In this document: in pieces, positions 23,642 through 32,884 of the stretch
Numbering within the stretch: position 1 is the first letter of the stretch
Layout of the letters: each line of letters begins with the position of its first letter
NCBI GenBank assembly: GCA_949285145.1
Contig: CASDXQ010000014.1
Span: forward strand, 1-39,151
Length of the DNA: 39,151 bases
From: an uncultured Spirochaetales bacterium
GTDB lineage: Bacteria; Spirochaetota; Spirochaetia; Sphaerochaetales; Sphaerochaetaceae
Direction: 5' to 3'
Program-made: the position numbers and the translations under genes
The notes under the pieces: model-generated
Databases searched by the model: none
What the model was told of the DNA's origin: nothing
Seen by the model: only the letters and a program-made list of their open reading frames with translations

Positions 23642-25816
23642 TCACTCATCATCCAGAGGAATTTCCTCCTCATCCCCCATGTATTCGTCTTCCAGGATAT
23701 TCTTATGAGCTGCAGGAGCAGGTTTTTCGGAATTACGCTTTGAAGCCTCAAGCTGAAGCTTCACGAGACGGGCTTCCTCATCCTGTCTCTCGCGTTTCGC
23801 ATTCTGCGCCTGAGCGCGGAGGCTCTCAAGCTCCTTACGGGCGCTTGTCACTTCATCAGCAATGCTCTTATGTTCCTTCTGGAGATTGAAAAGCTCTTCT
23901 TTGGCTATTGTGACTTTATTCTGAGTCTCGTTCAGGCTGGCCTCGGAATTCGCAAGACGGGACTGGATCTGACTGATCTTCTCGCTTGTGCGGGAAAGGC
24001 TCTCACTCATACCCTGATTGAGCATTGAGACAGCCTCCTTGATCTCTGTCAGCTTTCTTGTGAAATTGCCAAGCTGCTCGGTGGAAGTCTGGAGCATTGA
24101 ATCAAAAACGGCACTTACACGGCTGACCTCACTGTCCATGACAGTTCTCAGTTCTTCCCTGCACTTATCGACATACCTTTCCTCTTCTTCCTGTATGAGA
24201 TTTTTCTGTTTCTCATGATTCTCTTCAAACACCTTTTCCGCTTCATCAATTTCACTGAATATGGTACGGCTTGAAGATTCAAACTTCGCAATAAGATCCG
24301 AAGAAAGCTTCGTCAGATTGTTCTCAGCTTCAACAAGATAAGATGAGAGACTTGATTCCCCTGCACTTGACATATCTCCGATTCTTGTCCGGAAATCATC
24401 GTATACCGCATCGCTTGCGCTTTTCAGGGCAGAAGTCTGCCTCTCAATCTTGTTTTTCTCCTCACAAATGGATTCAAGTGTGTCTTTCAGCTTCTGCATG
24501 AATGCTTCAAGTTCTCTGCTGCGGACATCAAGATTATTTTCAAAAGAAGATTTTTTCTCAGCAAGAGAGGCTCTGAAAACAGACTCAGTCTCTTCAAGTT
24601 CGGCTTTGAGCGCACTGAATGAGGATTCAAGTTCACTGTGAATGCTTTCTTCTTTTTCAGCAAGAGAGGCTTTCTGCTCCTCGACATCTTTCTCCACCTC
24701 TCCTTTACAGGCTTCAAGCCGCAGGCGTTCATTCTCAAGTTCCGCCTTGAGAAGTGCAGATGAAGAAGAAAGATCTGACGTTGTTTTTTCCGCTGTCTGC
24801 TCGATCGAAACCCTGATTCTCTCAGCTTCACTGTCAAGTGCTGTTATCTGGGCATCTGCGCCTTTCTTTATTTCATTGAAATGCTCATCCAGTGCATCAC
24901 GCAGTCTGTCACATGAATCGCTGAACTCGCTTGAAATGCGTTTCCGCTCGTTTTCAAATATATTTCTTTCCGTTTCAACAGCAGCTTTTATCTCATTCCT
25001 GTAGCTTTCAAGATCATCTCTCATGTCTGCCAGTTTTTCTTCATTCTGTTCAAAAACTGAAGAAAGGCTGTCTTTTTCGTCCGCGAGAGTGGAGAGTGCA
25101 TCATTGCTCTGTTTCATGACTTCATCTTTTTTTTCTTCAAGCTTCTGCAGGGAATCGCTTACATATGACTTGAAATCGTTGTGGCTGCTGTCAAGCTTGC
25201 TGCGCAGCTCTGAGACGAATGAGCTGAAATCATCACGATTCCTCTGAATCTCAGAAGAAAAACGATCAAGCATCTCATCTGCACTCGCCTGATGATTATC
25301 CGCAATGGCCTTCAGTTTTTCTGCCGTCTGCTCTTCAAGAGTCCTGCAGTCTTCTGCAAGGCTTCCCAGATTCTGCTCAACGGCTTTTGCCTCAACCCGG
25401 AAAGATTCTATGAGATCATTTACCTGATGTGCCTTTTCAACCTGAGCCTGCACTGTGCGGATTCTGTCCTCCGCATGTTCCGTCTGCACCCTGAGTTTAT
25501 CAAGCGCAACCTCATATGAACGGCAGATGGACTCAAGCGACACAAGATCATTTTTATGATTTGAAAGGTTGTTCAGGCTTGAATCAAGCGAAGCGATAAG
25601 TTCCATGACTTCCTTTTTTTTCGCTTCCACTCTTTCGCTTGCGTCCTTTGATGTTTCATTTATTCTCGCCATTGTCTGCTGGCTTTCCGTCCTGAACATG
25701 GATATCTTTTCCTTGACAGTCTGCAGACTGCGGCTTTTCCTGTCTTCTGCCCTGAATGCAAGAATTATAATCAGAGTAACAACAAACAGCGCAACAGGTA
25801 CAATATAAGCAACCAT
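23642..25816 (-). CDS. Membrane-anchored long coiled-coil protein, SpiroCoCo-like
   Basis: A 724-residue protein with one N-terminal membrane helix (VAYIVPVALFVVTLIIILAF, residues 2-21) and then almost 650 residues of heptad-rich coiled coil, dominated by Glu, Lys, Ser, Asp and Leu, ending in an acidic tail (EDEYMGDEEEIPLDDE). Spirochaetes have a conserved family with exactly this layout, annotated as spirochaetal coiled-coil proteins; membership is my recollection, not a search. The role may be structural, for instance in cell shape or envelope-to-filament contact, but is unknown. The Ser content (the repeats S-x-L/E-x-S) is high for a coiled coil. GGAG lies 11 bases before the ATG. Last gene of ptsI-der-HAD-coiled-coil. 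Confidence 0.7.
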   Translation of the reverse strand: MVAYIVPVALFVVTLIIILAFRAEDRKSRSLQTVKEKISMFRTESQQTMARINETSKDASERVEAKKKEVMELIASLDSSLNNLSNHKNDLVSLESICRSYEVALDKLRVQTEHAEDRIRTVQAQVEKAHQVNDLIESFRVEAKAVEQNLGSLAEDCRTLEEQTAEKLKAIADNHQASADEMLDRFSSEIQRNRDDFSSFVSELRSKLDSSHNDFKSYVSDSLQKLEEKKDEVMKQSNDALSTLADEKDSLSSVFEQNEEKLADMRDDLESYRNEIKAAVETERNIFENERKRISSEFSDSCDRLRDALDEHFNEIKKGADAQITALDSEAERIRVSIEQTAEKTTSDLSSSSALLKAELENERLRLEACKGEVEKDVEEQKASLAEKEESIHSELESSFSALKAELEETESVFRASLAEKKSSFENNLDVRSRELEAFMQKLKDTLESICEEKNKIERQTSALKSASDAVYDDFRTRIGDMSSAGESSLSSYLVEAENNLTKLSSDLIAKFESSSRTIFSEIDEAEKVFEENHEKQKNLIQEEEERYVDKCREELRTVMDSEVSRVSAVFDSMLQTSTEQLGNFTRKLTEIKEAVSMLNQGMSESLSRTSEKISQIQSRLANSEASLNETQNKVTIAKEELFNLQKEHKSIADEVTSARKELESLRAQAQNAKRERQDEEARLVKLQLEASKRNSEKPAPAAHKNILEDEYMGDEEEIPLDDE

Positions 25817-25837
25817 AACTTTAAAACTCCTACACCT

Positions 25838-26533
25838 TCAATCAATGATGATTCTATCAAATGATTGCCAGCTCGTTAATAGCAAATCTGCAAGAGGGTA
25901 TTTTTCTTTTTTTACGGCATCTTTACGTATAAGAAGAGTATGCATGCCCGTATTCCCGGCCCCGATGATATCCTTGCTGTAGCTGTCACCGGCATAAAGC
26001 GTCTCCTCAGGTTTCACATCAAGTTCACTGAGCATCTCGATAAAAGGTCTTGCATTCGGCTTGAGGTATCCATAATCTTCCGTAGATGCCGCAAAATCAA
26101 AAAGCCCGTCAAGGCCGAGAGCCTCAAGTTTTCCTTCAATCGGGAAATCAGACAAAGCGGCTGTAATGTAGCCGCATTCCCTGAGCCTGCGCACAGACGT
26201 TCTGACATGATCAAATGGAGAAAGCATGCCATAGCTGCTCTGCCAGGGAGCAAGCATGTATTTCTCATATTTCCTGATATAACTGTCGATATCCGTTTTC
26301 ATTCCGGACAGTCTCAGTTCTTTGGCCCTGAATTCACGCAGATTCAGAAGCGGCCCTGCATCGAGTCCGTCTTCTTCTCTCATTTTCTGTCTCATGCGGT
26401 TGTAACGCATGGAAAAAAAAGGATGTTTCAGTGCACATCTGATAAGATACATATCTGTCTGCCATTTCGGATAGAATGTGCCATCTATGTCAAAGCACAC
26501 TGCCTTTATTCCATTTTCAGCAAGATATCCCAT
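25838..26533 (-). CDS. HAD-family hydrolase (phosphatase)
   Basis: A 231-residue haloacid-dehalogenase phosphatase with motif I FDIDGTFY (nucleophile and acid Asp at residues 15 and 17), a helical cap (about 25-105), motif II LSDFP, motif III Lys in YLKPNARPF, and motif IV AGDSYSKDIIGA. The overall form matches the HAD-IA/phosphoglycolate-phosphatase-like group; substrate cannot be predicted. Its ATG overlaps the der stop by one base (TGATG), implying coupled translation. The coiled-coil gene follows after 21 bases. Confidence 0.85.
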   Translation of the reverse strand: MGYLAENGIKAVCFDIDGTFYPKWQTDMYLIRCALKHPFFSMRYNRMRQKMREEDGLDAGPLLNLREFRAKELRLSGMKTDIDSYIRKYEKYMLAPWQSSYGMLSPFDHVRTSVRRLRECGYITAALSDFPIEGKLEALGLDGLFDFAASTEDYGYLKPNARPFIEMLSELDVKPEETLYAGDSYSKDIIGAGNTGMHTLLIRKDAVKKEKYPLADLLLTSWQSFDRIIID

Positions 26534-28080
26534 CAGAACGCCTTCTTTTTCTGTTTCGTGTTTCTCACGATTTTCTCAGCTCTCTCACGCTGTTTCCCGA
26601 GCCGCGCCTTACCTCCGGGCTTGCGGCTGATTCCCTTTGCCTTTGCTTTGGGCGCTGCACTTTTCTTTATTACATTATCAATTTCGATCTCGCTTTTCTG
26701 AGGGCCTTTCTCATTCAGTGAAGGATTTCTTCTTCTTTCTCTCAAGGATATCTCGATCGGTATGTAAGGAAGTCCTAGATCCCTCCGCATGCAGTTCTTC
26801 AGATAATTTATATAAGTCTCTGGAAAATCCTTTATTCTGTTGACAAAAAGAAGAAAGCGGACAGGGGTCACTGACACCTGTGTCGCATAAAGCACTTTAT
26901 AGTGACCGGCGGCTCCTCGCGGCGGCTGGTACTCTTCTCCCCATGCCTTCAGCTGCTCATTCAAAGAAGATGTGTCAACTCTCTTGTTAAGCTGTCTCCA
27001 TACAACCCATGCAGTATCAAGAAGAGTTCCCACCTCATCTCCAGTAAGGGCACAGACAGGAACAATCGGAGCGAAATTCAGTACAGGAAACAGGAAACGG
27101 ACTCTGTCCTTTATAGCTGCGATTTCATTACCGACACCCTTAAGAAGATCAATTTTGTTCAGACATATGATGACACCCTTGCCACGCCGCACGATAAGTG
27201 CGGCAATTTTCTTGTCCTGTTCTGACAATCCTTCTTTCACATCAACCATCAGAAACACTATATCTGCTTCGTCTATTGTCTTTATCGCCCTGTTCACGGA
27301 ATAGTACTCAACATCTTCTTCTACTTTGCTCTTTCTTCTGATGCCGGCAGTATCAAGTACAGTATAGTCGGTTCCTTTATATGTAAATGTCCCCCTCATT
27401 ACATCTCGGGTAGTACCGGCTATATCGCTTACAATGGAAACACTGCGGCCAGTAAGAAGATTTGTGAGAGTGCTTTTACCTGTATTCGGTTTTCCAAGAA
27501 CTGCTATCTTTATTGTCTCGTTCTCCTGAGGAGCCTCATCAATACGCTCAAGGCTCAGCATACCGAGAAGAGTATCTTCCAGCTCTTCAATGCCCAGTCC
27601 GTGCTCAGCGGAAATTCCGACAATGCGCTGATAGCCGAAATTATAGAAATTCCATATGAGATCCTCATGTGACACATCATCTATTTTGTTGACGGCAAGC
27701 ACAAGTTTGTCTGTATAAGGACGCAGTGTTTTCAGCAACATCTGATCTTCGCCTGTGACTTCGTTGCAGTCCATCATGAAAATAATGCAGTCACTCTGAT
27801 CAAGCAGCGAAAGGCTTTTCTGTGCGACAAGCGAATCCATACTGTCTTTCTCTATCTTGATTCCACCGCTGTCCACCAGGGTAACAGGGTGATTTCCCAA
27901 AAGCCAGCGTTCAGGTATCGGATCGCGGGTCACTCCGGGAGTTGGATCCGTGATCGCCCTTCTCTTTCCGATAAGACGGTTGAAAAGCGTGGATTTACCT
28001 ACATTCGGGCGTCCTATTATGCTGATAAGAGGAAGCGCTGTATCAATGTCGGCTTTATTCTGTATATCCAATTTCTGCAT
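26533..28080 (-). CDS. der: Ribosome biogenesis GTPase Der (EngA)
   Basis: Double GTPase needed for 50S assembly. G domain 1 has GRPNVGKSTLFN, DSGG and NKID; G domain 2 has GKPNTGKSTLTN, DTAG and NKID; then the KH-like domain (about 370-455) with YATQVSVTPVRFLLFVN. After it comes a basic tail of about 50 residues (KKSAAPKAKAKGISRKPGGKARLGKQRERAEK) that extends the usual 440-490 length to 515 and probably touches rRNA. GGAG seven bases before the ATG. Overlaps the end of ptsI by 26 bases. Confidence 0.96.
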   Translation of the reverse strand: MQKLDIQNKADIDTALPLISIIGRPNVGKSTLFNRLIGKRRAITDPTPGVTRDPIPERWLLGNHPVTLVDSGGIKIEKDSMDSLVAQKSLSLLDQSDCIIFMMDCNEVTGEDQMLLKTLRPYTDKLVLAVNKIDDVSHEDLIWNFYNFGYQRIVGISAEHGLGIEELEDTLLGMLSLERIDEAPQENETIKIAVLGKPNTGKSTLTNLLTGRSVSIVSDIAGTTRDVMRGTFTYKGTDYTVLDTAGIRRKSKVEEDVEYYSVNRAIKTIDEADIVFLMVDVKEGLSEQDKKIAALIVRRGKGVIICLNKIDLLKGVGNEIAAIKDRVRFLFPVLNFAPIVPVCALTGDEVGTLLDTAWVVWRQLNKRVDTSSLNEQLKAWGEEYQPPRGAAGHYKVLYATQVSVTPVRFLLFVNRIKDFPETYINYLKNCMRRDLGLPYIPIEISLRERRRNPSLNEKGPQKSEIEIDNVIKKSAAPKAKAKGISRKPGGKARLGKQRERAEKIVRNTKQKKKAF

Positions 28081-29782
28081 GAAACTTCTCCAGTAATTTC
28101 TCTATGTCACGACAGCTTGTCATATTAAGCGCCTCTTTTGCAAGAGACAGGCAGTCGGAATAATTTATGCTTCTTATGATCTTACGTGCATTCAACAGGC
28201 TCGCAGGATTCATGCTGAGCGTATTATAGCCGAGGCCGATCACAAGAGGGATGTACAGAGGATTGCCTGCCATCTCTCCGCAGATTGCAAGTCCTATATC
28301 TTCCTTTTTTGCGTTTTCAGCAGTCAGGCGCAGCAGGCGCAACAATGCTATGTGATGTTCTTTGTACAGATATGCCGTCTTCTCATTACCCCTGTCCACA
28401 GCTATCGTATACTGAGTCAGATCATTAGTTCCAACAGAGAAAAAATCAACTTTTCTTGCAAGAATATCACTTGCAAGGGCGGCAGAGGGAACCTCAATCA
28501 TTGTCCCCACTTTCATATTCTCATCAAAGGCAAGTCCCTCATTCCTGCATTCCTGCCTGACCTCATTGAAAAAAGCAATCACCTCATCAAGCTCGTCACT
28601 GCCGGAAATCATCGGAAACATGATCCGGATCTTTCCTTTTGCGGATGCCCGCAGAATTGACTTGATCTGAGTGCGGAAAATATCCTTCCGGCTCATGCAG
28701 AAGCGGACTGCTCTCCATCCGAGAACCGGATTATCCTCTCCGCCTTGCATGTCTTTCACTATTTTATCTCCACCCACATCGTACGTACGGATTGTAACGG
28801 ATCCCCTTTTCCCGAACATCGCTGCAAGTTTGCCGTAAACAGCGGTCTGCTCTTCTTCAGAACAAGTCTTTCCTTCTTCCATAAGCAGGAATTCCGTCCT
28901 GAAGAGTCCGACTCCTTCTGCTCCGTTTCTCAGACCCGTCTGCACGAAATCCAATCCTTCTATATTGCATTCAAGATATATTCGTCTGCCGTCTTTCGTT
29001 ATGGCGGGCAGCACTGCCTCTTCACTCATTTCCTTTTCTTCCGCCTGGGCGTATGCTCTCAGCAGTTCTATACGTCTTGAAGTCTCCTCATCAGGATTTA
29101 TATAGAGGATGCCGCTACAGGCATCAAGCGCAACCATGTCTCCGGTTGAGACAAGAGAGCTGGCTTCCCTGAGTCCCATGATACAGGGGATGTTCATCGC
29201 ACGGGCAAGAATCGCAACATGGGAGGTCTGAGCGCCGCCATCAAGGCAGATAGCAGCTATGTATTCCCTGTTCAGCGACATGAGCTCACTTGGGAGAATG
29301 GTATCGGCAACCAGAACGGATTTCTCTTCCAGACGGAGTTTCAGAAGACTTTCTTTCGTAAGACATGATATGATTCTTACAGCAATATCCTGAATATCGC
29401 TTATATTCTCCCTTGCTCCGTGGGTCAGAGAAGAAGCAAGCATATTAATGAGATTCTGTGCGGCAGCCTCCACAGCAGGCCCTGCTTTGTAATGTTCCTC
29501 TGTGATCAGTCTTATTATCTGCCTGTGGAATTCCGGATCCTGAACCATGAAGCTCTGAGCTTCAAGTATGGAGACCTCATCATCACCAGAAGCTTTATCC
29601 ATAAGCTGGTGAAGAGCCGAAATTACTTGGGAACATGCGTTATGGAAAGCAGCAAGCTCGGTTTTGCACTCCTCACTGTCTTTGCATTTTTCCTGCGCAA
29701 ACACAGGCCTGTCATGTCTTACGGACAATGCTTTCATGCACACATACCCTGTGAAGATGCTTTTACCTTGTAATACTTGCAT
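28055..29782 (-). CDS. ptsI: PTS enzyme I (phosphoenolpyruvate-protein phosphotransferase)
   Basis: Transfers phosphate from PEP to HPr. The HPr-binding and phosphohistidine domain holds His188 in GGAQTSHVAILARAM (E. coli His189), and the PEP-binding barrel has GVGLFRTEFLLME, MIEVPSAAL, FFSVGTNDLTQYT and the active-site Cys in AICGEMAGNP. Full length at 575. No HPr or EII gene is close by, so a regulatory phosphorelay as in other spirochaetes is possible. The N-terminus MQVLQGKSIFTGYVCMKAL aligns with other EI starts, and the ATG at 29782 has no Shine-Dalgarno but lies six bases after a TATTAT box, so leaderless translation is predicted. Confidence 0.95.
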   Translation of the reverse strand: MQVLQGKSIFTGYVCMKALSVRHDRPVFAQEKCKDSEECKTELAAFHNACSQVISALHQLMDKASGDDEVSILEAQSFMVQDPEFHRQIIRLITEEHYKAGPAVEAAAQNLINMLASSLTHGARENISDIQDIAVRIISCLTKESLLKLRLEEKSVLVADTILPSELMSLNREYIAAICLDGGAQTSHVAILARAMNIPCIMGLREASSLVSTGDMVALDACSGILYINPDEETSRRIELLRAYAQAEEKEMSEEAVLPAITKDGRRIYLECNIEGLDFVQTGLRNGAEGVGLFRTEFLLMEEGKTCSEEEQTAVYGKLAAMFGKRGSVTIRTYDVGGDKIVKDMQGGEDNPVLGWRAVRFCMSRKDIFRTQIKSILRASAKGKIRIMFPMISGSDELDEVIAFFNEVRQECRNEGLAFDENMKVGTMIEVPSAALASDILARKVDFFSVGTNDLTQYTIAVDRGNEKTAYLYKEHHIALLRLLRLTAENAKKEDIGLAICGEMAGNPLYIPLVIGLGYNTLSMNPASLLNARKIIRSINYSDCLSLAKEALNMTSCRDIEKLLEKFHAEIGYTE

Positions 29783-29788
29783 AGCTTA

Positions 29789-29818
29789 ATAATACAATTC
29801 GTATTCCCCTGTGGTAAA
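29789..29818 (-). promoter_or_regulatory. Predicted promoter for ptsI-der, leaderless
   Basis: On the minus strand TTTACC (29813-29818), an 18-base spacer and TATTAT (29789-29794), six bases before the ptsI ATG. It faces away from the promoter of the GerMN gene in the same gap. Confidence 0.55.
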
Positions 29819-29877
29819 GACTCATTTTCCCAGATGAAATCTCTCTGTCATAGATGGTGTCCTCTTGCTGATTTTTA

Positions 29878-29886
29878 TGCTAGAAT
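29878..29886 (+). promoter_or_regulatory. Extended -10 box before the GerMN gene, leaderless
   Basis: TGC-TAGAAT is an extended -10 (29878-29886), ending seven bases before the ATG at 29894. No good -35 is seen, as expected for extended -10 promoters. There is no Shine-Dalgarno before the ATG. Confidence 0.45.
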
Positions 29887-29893
29887 TCACCTC

Positions 29894-30502
29894 ATGATTG
29901 AAGATGATGACAGCTTCAGGCAGAAAGAAGGACTTGATCACAGGAATGAAGAAGACAGTTCCAGATCGAGAAGCCTTGTCGTCTGTTCCGCTGTATTGAT
30001 CATCTGGATTCTGTGGAGTTTTTTCTGCTTTCTTTTCTTCAGGGAAAAAATAATCACAGCAATCGTGGATAGCGGCGTCATTGCCCTTATTCAGGAAATG
30101 AATGATGAAGAAGAGACTCTCTCAACCAGAAATGTCGAGCTGATATATCCGTTTTACGACGGATCGACAGTAATGGTAAGGCTGAGGGCGGAAAGGCACG
30201 GAAGTGATATCTATCACGATACAGTAGAAGCTCTCATAAACGAGTATGCTTATGAAGCATATGCTCTCGGAGCGGTAAATCTCGTCAGCAGTGAATGCTC
30301 TCTCATAGGTCTGACAGCATGCGAAGGAATCTGCTATGTGGATCTTAGCAGGGAAATACTGGACAGCCCCTCTCTTGAAGGCTACACAGCATTCAATCAG
30401 ATTGAAGATACACTGATGCTTTTTGACGACATCGAAAAAGTTGAATTCCTTATAGAAGGGGAAAAACTAGATCCTGACAATACTCAGAGCAGAAAGACTT
30501 GA
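29894..30502 (+). CDS. Membrane-anchored GerMN-domain protein
   Basis: A 202-residue protein with a charged N-terminus (about 30 residues, Asp/Glu/Arg-rich), one membrane helix (LVVCSAVLIIWILWSFFCFLFF, about residues 31-52) and an extracytoplasmic GerMN domain (about 80-195). The GerMN signature is in the C-terminal half: GLTACEGICYVDLSREILDSPS, FNQIEDTLMLFDDIEKVEFLIEGEKL, which parallels V.V.DGVAYVDFS...L...L..FP.V..V.FLVDG in GerM. GerM is a sporulation lipoprotein in Bacillus; in non-spore-formers the domain probably binds envelope glycans. Start at 29894 is the only ATG before the domain that fits the promoter; an earlier frame to 29777 would overlap ptsI. It ends 36 bases inside ymdB on the opposite strand. 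Confidence 0.75.
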   Translation: MIEDDDSFRQKEGLDHRNEEDSSRSRSLVVCSAVLIIWILWSFFCFLFFREKIITAIVDSGVIALIQEMNDEEETLSTRNVELIYPFYDGSTVMVRLRAERHGSDIYHDTVEALINEYAYEAYALGAVNLVSSECSLIGLTACEGICYVDLSREILDSPSLEGYTAFNQIEDTLMLFDDIEKVEFLIEGEKLDPDNTQSRKT

Positions 30503-31240
30503 TGTATCAATTGTGATCAGCACGCCTTTTATCTCCCCGCTTCCTTCACATATCTCGCTTTTATATGGAATCTGCGTCAACTGACGTCTGACCGCAACTT
30601 CGCTCCTGGATCCTATTACCTGATGCTGGACACCGCTCATGCCCAGATCCGTAATATACGCAGTGCCGCCAGGAAGTATTTTCTCATCCATTGTCTGAAC
30701 GTGAGTATGAGTACCGACAACAGCACTTGCTATTCCATCAAGATAAAACCCCATGGCCTCTTTTTCCTGAGCGTTTTCCGCATGGAAATCAACAAGAACA
30801 ATATAGCCTTGTTTCCTTAATTTCTCAGCTGTTTCCCTCACTGCGGTGAAAGGACAGTCTGCAATGACAAGATCCACTCTGCCCTGTGCATTTATAACAG
30901 CCCATTTCACACCGTTTTTCTCAAGTGCAACATATCCGTGTCCGGGGACCGATCTGGGATAGTTGACAGGTCTGAGGAGACAGGGTTCGCTATCCAGAAG
31001 CGGATATATTTCGTATTTCTGCCAGATATGGTTCCCGGATGTAACGACATCAGCTCCATATGTTCTTATTTTTTCCCAGTCGGAAACAGAAAGACCGAAC
31101 CCTCCAGCGGCATTTTCGCCGTTGACAACAACAAAATCCGCATGAGTCTTCTTTATCAGAGACGGCAGGGACAGGAAAAGAGCCCCCATCCCTGCATCTC
31201 CGCTTACGTCTCCGATCATGAGAACTTTAACGTCAGACAC
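30467..31240 (-). CDS. ymdB: YmdB-family metallophosphoesterase
   Basis: Dinuclear-metal phosphodiesterase; in Bacillus YmdB acts on 2',3'-cyclic nucleotides and affects biofilm and motility switches. Metal ligands are in place: IGDVSGDAG (residues 9-17), VNGENAAGG, TSGNHIWQ, LVDFHAE and GTHTHVQT. Normal length at 257. The start is a GTG overlapping the rny TAG by one base (TAGTG), a layout that also exists in Bacillus (rny-ymdB), supporting a shared role in RNA turnover. The 3' end overlaps the convergent GerMN gene by 36 bases with no terminator visible. Confidence 0.94.
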   Translation of the reverse strand: MSDVKVLMIGDVSGDAGMGALFLSLPSLIKKTHADFVVVNGENAAGGFGLSVSDWEKIRTYGADVVTSGNHIWQKYEIYPLLDSEPCLLRPVNYPRSVPGHGYVALEKNGVKWAVINAQGRVDLVIADCPFTAVRETAEKLRKQGYIVLVDFHAENAQEKEAMGFYLDGIASAVVGTHTHVQTMDEKILPGGTAYITDLGMSGVQHQVIGSRSEVAVRRQLTQIPYKSEICEGSGEIKGVLITIDTSSLSALSIVRI

Positions 31241-32769
31241 TATTTTGCGTACTCCACGACTCTTGTTTCTCTGATGATTGTAACCTTGATCTTGCCCGGA
31301 TAACGCAACTCGGCTTCTATTCTGCCCGCGATGCCTTTTGCAATTTCCTTTGCATCTTCATCAGATACAGTGTTGTTATTCACCATGATTCTGAGTTCAC
31401 GTCCTGCCTGAATTGCAAAGGCATTATCAACGCCGTCAAAACTCTTTGCAATTCCCTCAAGATTCTCAAGACGCTTTATGTAGTTGTCAAGGCTCTCCCT
31501 GCGTGCGCCAGGGCGTGCCGCAGAAATGGCATCTGCAATCTGTACAATGATTGACTCGACACATGAGGGTTCAACATCACCGTGATGTGCATGAACCGCA
31601 TTGACAACTCTGGGGTCTTCACCAAGTCTCTTGACAAGATCCGCACCCATTTCAGCATGGTTGATCTCGCTTTCAGTCTCAGCACCTTTGCCGATATCAT
31701 GGAGAAGGCCTCCGCGCATGGCAATTTCACTGTTCGCACCGACCTCACTCGCAATCATACCGGCAAGAACTGCAACTTCCTTGGAATGGAAAAGGACGTT
31801 CTGGCCATAGCTGGTTCTGAAATACAGACGCCCGAGAGCTCTGATCAGCTCAGGTCCCATATTATGTATGCCAAGATCAAAAGCAACTTTCTCGCCTTCA
31901 TCGACAATAATGCGGCCCACTTCTCTGCTGACCTTATTCACCATCTCCTCGATGCGAGCAGGATGAATACGTCCATCCTGAACAAGACGCTCAAGTGCAA
32001 CGCGTGCAATCTCCTTTCTGACAGGATCAAAACAGGAAATCACAACCGCCTCTGGTGTATCATCAATAATAATGTCAACACCGGTAAGCGTTTCCAGCGT
32101 ACGGATATTACGTCCTTCCCGTCCGATAATTCTGCCTTTCATTTCATCTGATGGGAGAGAGACGGAGGCGGTCGTGACCTCACCGCTCACTTCTGTCGCA
32201 AGCCTCTGTATTGATTCAACAATGATATCCCGTGCGACTTTGTCAGCAGAAAGCTTTGTCTCGCTTTCAATCTTATTGATATAGACCTGTCCATCATGAC
32301 GGGCTTTCTGCTGCATCTGCTCAATAATCACAGATTTAGCCTCTTCCTGGCTCATACCTGCAATCTTTTCCAATTCACTGATAAGGCCTGCTTCTCTTTT
32401 TTCCAGTTCTCTCTCTTTGCTGGTTACAGCCTCATCTCTTTCACCTAGTTGCTTTTTTATCGCATCAAGCTCGTTCTGCTTGTGTTCCAGATTCTCTTCT
32501 TTCTGCAGCAGCCGGCGTTCTGTCTTCTGCAGTTCTGATCTTCTTTCCCTTGCCTCCCGCTCGCTTTGCTGGGTTTCTTTCAAAATCCTGTCACGGGCTT
32601 CAAGCTCAATCTCACGTGCATGAGATTCAGCTTCGGCAACAGCTTCCTTATCCAACCGGACAGCTTTCTGTTCGATAGACGAAAGCTTGAACTTGGCCCA
32701 AATCCATCTGCCGGTATAGCCGATGGCGATGCCTGCAAAACAACTAAGGAAGATATACAACAATGTCAT
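31240..32769 (-). CDS. rny: Ribonuclease Y
   Basis: Membrane-bound endoribonuclease starting mRNA decay. N-terminal membrane helix (LLYIFLSCFAGIAIGYTGRW), a long coiled coil (about 35-185), a KH domain (GRIIGREGRNIRTLETLTGVDIIIDDTP) and an HD domain with HDIGKGAETE and the later VHAHHGDVEP. 509 residues, normal. GGAGG lies about six bases before the ATG. Promoter predicted at 32799-32828, right after the ribosomal operon terminator. RicT, its known partner in Bacillus, is in the same window. Confidence 0.97.
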   Translation of the reverse strand: MTLLYIFLSCFAGIAIGYTGRWIWAKFKLSSIEQKAVRLDKEAVAEAESHAREIELEARDRILKETQQSEREARERRSELQKTERRLLQKEENLEHKQNELDAIKKQLGERDEAVTSKERELEKREAGLISELEKIAGMSQEEAKSVIIEQMQQKARHDGQVYINKIESETKLSADKVARDIIVESIQRLATEVSGEVTTASVSLPSDEMKGRIIGREGRNIRTLETLTGVDIIIDDTPEAVVISCFDPVRKEIARVALERLVQDGRIHPARIEEMVNKVSREVGRIIVDEGEKVAFDLGIHNMGPELIRALGRLYFRTSYGQNVLFHSKEVAVLAGMIASEVGANSEIAMRGGLLHDIGKGAETESEINHAEMGADLVKRLGEDPRVVNAVHAHHGDVEPSCVESIIVQIADAISAARPGARRESLDNYIKRLENLEGIAKSFDGVDNAFAIQAGRELRIMVNNNTVSDEDAKEIAKGIAGRIEAELRYPGKIKVTIIRETRVVEYAK

Positions 32770-32798
32770 ATTAACCTCCCAAAGTCATATTATTTCTC

Positions 32799-32828
32799 AT
32801 GATAATAATTCAACGCAGATTCGGTCAA
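32799..32828 (-). promoter_or_regulatory. Predicted promoter for rny-ymdB
   Basis: On the minus strand TTGACC (32823-32828), an 18-base spacer and TATCAT (32799-32804), with a leader of about 25 bases before the ATG at 32769. Confidence 0.55.
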
Positions 32829-32884
32829 GAAGGTATTTTTTACAAAAAGCATCAGTAAATAAGTTTTTCAGGATTCAAGATGTG

